Shown here: one piece after another, positions 61,721-64,000 of the stretch
Layout of the letters: each line of letters opens with the position of its first letter
Position numbering within the stretch: position 1 is the first letter of the stretch
Assembly (NCBI GenBank): GCA_023439045.1
Contig: JAEXOY010000021.1
Span: 213,632 to 277,631 of the forward strand
Origin: Bacillota bacterium
Lineage (GTDB): Bacteria > Bacillota > Clostridia > Acetivibrionales > DSM-1351
Direction: 5' to 3'
Length of the DNA stretch: 64,000 bases
Notes under the pieces: generated by a model
What the model was told of the DNA's origin: nothing
Databases searched by the model: none
Seen by the model: the letters and a program-made list of their open reading frames with translations, nothing else
Position numbers and translations under genes: made by a program

Positions 61721-62863
61721 ATGTCGTTTTCATTTGTAGATACTCTACAGAAAATTATAAATGAATCAGGCTTTGCTAATATTACATGGCAGCAAGTTGT
61801 TATGATTTTAGTAGCTTGTGTACTTATTTATCTGGCAACTGTAAAAAAGTTCGAGCCTATGCTCCTTTTGCCAATAGCATTTGGAGTTCTGCTAGCGAAT
61901 CTTCCGCTAACTGGAATGATGGACGGACCTACAGGTTCTGCCAGTGGCGGTTTACTATATTATTTATACCAGGGTGTTAAGCTGGGAATCTATCCATCGT
62001 TGATATTCTTAGGAATTGGTGCAATGACCGACTTTGGTCCATTGATTGCCAGACCGTCAAGCTTATTCCTAGGAGCAGCAGCACAGCTGGGAATATATAT
62101 TGCTTTTATTCTTGCTATTGCAGTGGGTTTCTCACCTGAATTGGCTGCATCTATAGGAATTATTGGTGGAGCAGATGGCCCAACAGCAATCCTTGTAACC
62201 TCGAAGCTAGCGCCTGAGTACTTAGGGCCTATAGCTATAGCAGCTTATTCATATATGGCCTTAATACCAATGATTCAGCCACCTTTGATGAGACTGCTCA
62301 CTACAAAGAAGGAAAGAGAAATTAAGATGGAAGTGCTCAGACCTGTATCAAAGAAGGAAAAAATAATCTTCCCGATTGTTGTTACAATTCTAGTAGTATT
62401 GCTTCTTCCATCAGCAGCGCCATTGATTGGTATGCTCATGCTGGGAAATCTATTTAGAGAAAGTGGAGTAGTTGAGAGGCTTTCATCAACTGCACAAAAT
62501 GCGCTTATTAATATTGTAACCATATTCCTTGGGGTTACCGTAGGTGCTACTACTGTAGGTAAAATGTTCCTTTCAGCTGAAACATTGAAGATTGTTGGGC
62601 TTGGTTTGATAGCCTTCATGTTTAGTACCGTGGGAGGCTTATTACTTGGTAAGCTTATGTGCTTCCTAACAAAGGGAAAGGTAAATCCTTTGATTGGTTC
62701 GGCAGGTGTTTCTGCAGTACCGATGGCTGCCAGAATTTCTCAGATTGAAGGACAGAAGGCGAACCCTTCAAACTATCTATTGATGCATGCAATGGGGCCA
62801 AACGTTGCAGGTGTAATTGGTTCAGCTGTTGCTGCTGGTATTTTTATAAATCTATTCGGCTAA
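61721..62863 (+). CDS. oadB: Sodium ion-translocating decarboxylase beta subunit
   Basis: 380 residues, nine or more membrane segments. Decarboxylates carboxybiotin and pumps Na+ outward. The signatures GIGAMTDFGPLIARPSSLFLGAAAQLGIY, GIIGGADGPTAILVTSKLAPEYLGPIAIAAYSYMALIPMIQPPLM and GVSAVPMAARISQIEGQKANPSNYLLMHAMGPNVAGVIGSAVAAG, including the Asp in GGADGPT, match OadB/GcdB/MmdB. AAAGGAATGATAACTAA precedes ATG 61721. Last gene of the pump operon; energy from pyruvate-oxaloacetate exchange is thus stored as a sodium gradient. Confidence 0.96.
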   Translation: MSFSFVDTLQKIINESGFANITWQQVVMILVACVLIYLATVKKFEPMLLLPIAFGVLLANLPLTGMMDGPTGSASGGLLYYLYQGVKLGIYPSLIFLGIGAMTDFGPLIARPSSLFLGAAAQLGIYIAFILAIAVGFSPELAASIGIIGGADGPTAILVTSKLAPEYLGPIAIAAYSYMALIPMIQPPLMRLLTTKKEREIKMEVLRPVSKKEKIIFPIVVTILVVLLLPSAAPLIGMLMLGNLFRESGVVERLSSTAQNALINIVTIFLGVTVGATTVGKMFLSAETLKIVGLGLIAFMFSTVGGLLLGKLMCFLTKGKVNPLIGSAGVSAVPMAARISQIEGQKANPSNYLLMHAMGPNVAGVIGSAVAAGIFINLFG

Positions 62864-62877
62864 CATGTAAAAGAAAT

Positions 62878-62915
62878 AGCCAATCCAAAAGCGTAAAAAA
62901 TCTTTTGGATTGGCT
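62878..62915 (+). terminator. Terminator after oadB
   Basis: AGCCAATCCAAAAG (62878-62891) pairs perfectly with CTTTTGGATTGGCT (62902-62915), loop of 10 bases. The T tract after it is poor (ATGTTAAT), so it may also serve as a 3'-end stabiliser. Confidence 0.7.
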
Positions 62916-62954
62916 ATGTTAATATCTTGCAAAAAATTAAATCTAATGTATACT

Positions 62955-63007
62955 ATTAGTGGTGTATTTAATCAGTCCCCGTAAATGCGTTCGGGGTGTA
63001 ACCACTA
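62955..63007 (+). promoter_or_regulatory. Structured 5' leader of the SEC-C protein gene
   Basis: Outer stem TAGTGGT (62957-62963) with ACCACTA (63001-63007); inner stem CCCCG (62977-62981) with CGGGG (62992-62996), loop TAAATGCGTT. It ends 15 bases before the ribosome binding site AAAGGAG. I do not recognise it as a known riboswitch class. Confidence 0.5.
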
Positions 63008-63031
63008 TTAATAATAAAGGAGTTAAGATTT

Positions 63032-63526
63032 ATGACACTATATGAACAGTGGAGAGAGATTGCAGAGCAGGAAAGAGCTCCACAGGATAGCGAAGCATTT
63101 TGGAAGGAATATTTCTTAAAGGAAAAGGACAATTACGCAGATATTCTTGCAAACAATAAAAAGAAAATTTCAGGAAAGTTATCAGATGTAGCAGCATCCT
63201 TTAACATGGATACTACTACTTTTTCGGGCTTTCTAGATGGCATAAATACAAGTCTCGTAAATCAGATTGATCTCGAAGCACTCACAGAGGATACTGAGTT
63301 GGATTTTGAGATAGATTATGAAAAGCTTTATTACAACATGTTGGATGCAAAGGCTGACTGGCTGTATGGACTGCCTGAATGGGATGGCATTCTCGACATA
63401 GATACAAGAAAGAACATTACTGCTGAGTACAGAAAGGCTAATATGGCTGTAAGCAATAAAGTAGGAAGAAATGAAGCTTGCCCATGTGGTTCAGGTAAGA
63501 AGTACAAAAAGTGCTGTGGCAAATAG
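63032..63526 (+). CDS. SEC-C motif (SecA zinc-tail) domain protein
   Basis: 164 residues. A helical N-terminal domain of about 140 residues (MTLYEQWREIAEQER, FSGFLDGINTSLVNQIDLEALTEDTELDFEIDYEKLYYNMLDAKADWLYGLPEWD) ends in RNEACPCGSGKKYKKCCGK, the C-x-C-x8-C-C zinc knuckle of SecA. Free-standing SEC-C proteins may contact ribosomes or chaperones; the role here is unknown. AAAGGAGTTAAGATTT precedes ATG 63032. Highly folded leader upstream. Confidence 0.9.
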   Translation: MTLYEQWREIAEQERAPQDSEAFWKEYFLKEKDNYADILANNKKKISGKLSDVAASFNMDTTTFSGFLDGINTSLVNQIDLEALTEDTELDFEIDYEKLYYNMLDAKADWLYGLPEWDGILDIDTRKNITAEYRKANMAVSNKVGRNEACPCGSGKKYKKCCGK

Positions 63527-63675
63527 TTTATTAAAGATATTGATTTAATAAAAGTATAAATTCTCTAAGGTGTACAAATTAAATGCTCTATTAAGGAATT
63601 AGAACTTAAAAGGGCATTTTTATTTCTCATAAACATAGCATAAAAAAAGTTTGATGATTTTTTAACACTTTTAAC

Positions 63676-63704
63676 TTGCATATTGTATGGAAATATAATA
63701 TAAT
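63676..63704 (+). promoter_or_regulatory. Promoter in front of the 3' structured RNA
   Basis: TTGCAT (63676-63681), 17 bases, TATAAT (63699-63704). Start site predicted near 63711. Confidence 0.6.
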
Positions 63705-63814
63705 TAGCTTAGTTTATTAAAAGAATTGAAATATAAGAATTTGTAAAATTCATTAAATTCTAATGAATTTTAAGTTCTTATTATTTTTTTTTAGAATATA
63801 GGAATTTATAAGTT

Positions 63815-64000
63815 TTAGAGTGTTACAAAAGTGTAGGTAATGCTGAGATTGAATGTTTACACTAGAAAATCCCAGAAGAATAAATTTCTATATTCGGGGA
63901 TTGAAAAGGGGATTCCCCTTTCCGGTTTCAGGAGGGTGCTCAGAAACATGAAATGTTTCGTCGAAGGGAACCTAGGGTTCCCTAGCGAACAAGAAAATAT
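63815..64000 (+). ncRNA. Highly structured non-coding RNA candidate, running past the window edge
   Basis: No open frame, but a dense series of stems: GTGTA/TACAC (63831-63835 with 63858-63862), AATCCC/GGGATT (63868-63873 with 63897-63902), AAGGGG-ATT-CCCCTT (63906-63920), GAAACAT-GAA-ATGTTTC (63943-63959) and GGGAACC/GGTTCCC (63966-63972 with 63976-63982), with single-stranded motifs such as CAGGAGGGTGCTC and CGTCGAA between them. GC content jumps against the flanks, as in conserved RNAs. A promoter lies about 100 bases upstream. It may be the raiA RNA motif known from clostridia, or another large RNA class; this is a guess from memory. The remainder of 63527-63814 holds nothing else I can name. 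Confidence 0.55.

Noticed and set aside
1..64000. tRNA, rRNA or insertion sequences
   Set aside because: Looked for GGTTCGAATCC-like T arms, rRNA landmarks, transposase motifs and long terminal inverted repeats; none convinced me.

Overview
The window is AT-rich DNA of a low-GC Gram-positive anaerobe of the class Clostridia. This rests on strong AGGAGG-type ribosome binding sites, many GTG/TTG starts, the pair pyruvate formate-lyase plus activase, a sodium-pumping oxaloacetate decarboxylase, ammonia-dependent asparagine synthetase and YtrA-type GntR/ABC loci. I cannot name the species. I recognised no rRNA, tRNA, CRISPR array, insertion sequence or prophage.

Layout. 1-9.1 kb is accessory and signalling DNA: a partial DUF2262-like gene, an MFS exporter, a TPR/two-DTG aspartic protease divergent from a MerR regulator (with a 19-bp-spacer promoter between them), a small membrane protein, a divergent SecA paralogue with a C-terminal membrane segment, a tiny glycine-rich peptide ORF broken at a T run, and an MFS + metallo-beta-lactamase-fold operon facing an AraC regulator. 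10.1-12.1 kb is a decayed patch: an AraC pseudogene, then a remnant of a FokI-type IIS restriction enzyme whose cleavage domain is still open and has its own ribosome binding site. 12.1-16.7 kb holds a MerR/GyrI-like regulator with a DUF3788-DUF3795 protein, a secreted transglutaminase-like/InlB-repeat protein split by a frameshift in its Thr-Pro linker, and a zinc-ribbon protein.

17-34.7 kb is mostly housekeeping: psd, pfkA, an ECF sigma factor with a DUF4179 partner, a zinc-dependent phospholipase C-like protein, two GntR(YtrA)-ABC loci, a DHH phosphoesterase, a DUF1349 protein, a PdxA-family dehydrogenase with a repeat-built N-terminus, glpK, proA and ridA. 34.8-45.5 kb holds a large cyclic-nucleotide-binding-domain protein of unknown role, asd, an L,D-transpeptidase, a polar amino acid ABC transporter, iadA and a Ste24-like protease. 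45.7-64 kb holds pflB-pflA, an amidase, an ABC-2 exporter divergent from a two-component system with a perfect palindrome between them, icd, asnA, asnS, the oadA-oadG-biotin carrier-oadB sodium pump, a SEC-C zinc-tail protein with a structured leader, and, at the right edge, a densely folded non-coding RNA candidate that runs out of the window.

How the genes work together. Glycolysis (pfkA), glycerol entry (glpK), pyruvate cleavage (pflB/pflA), isocitrate dehydrogenase and oxaloacetate decarboxylation form the core of a fermenter's carbon flow. asd, asnA, asnS, iadA, proA, ridA and the amino acid ABC importer are genes of aspartate/asparagine and general amino acid metabolism. Cell-envelope genes (psd, L,D-transpeptidase, amidase, transglutaminase-like protein) are scattered. 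The least explained parts are the SecA-paralogue locus, the FokI remnant and several non-coding structures.
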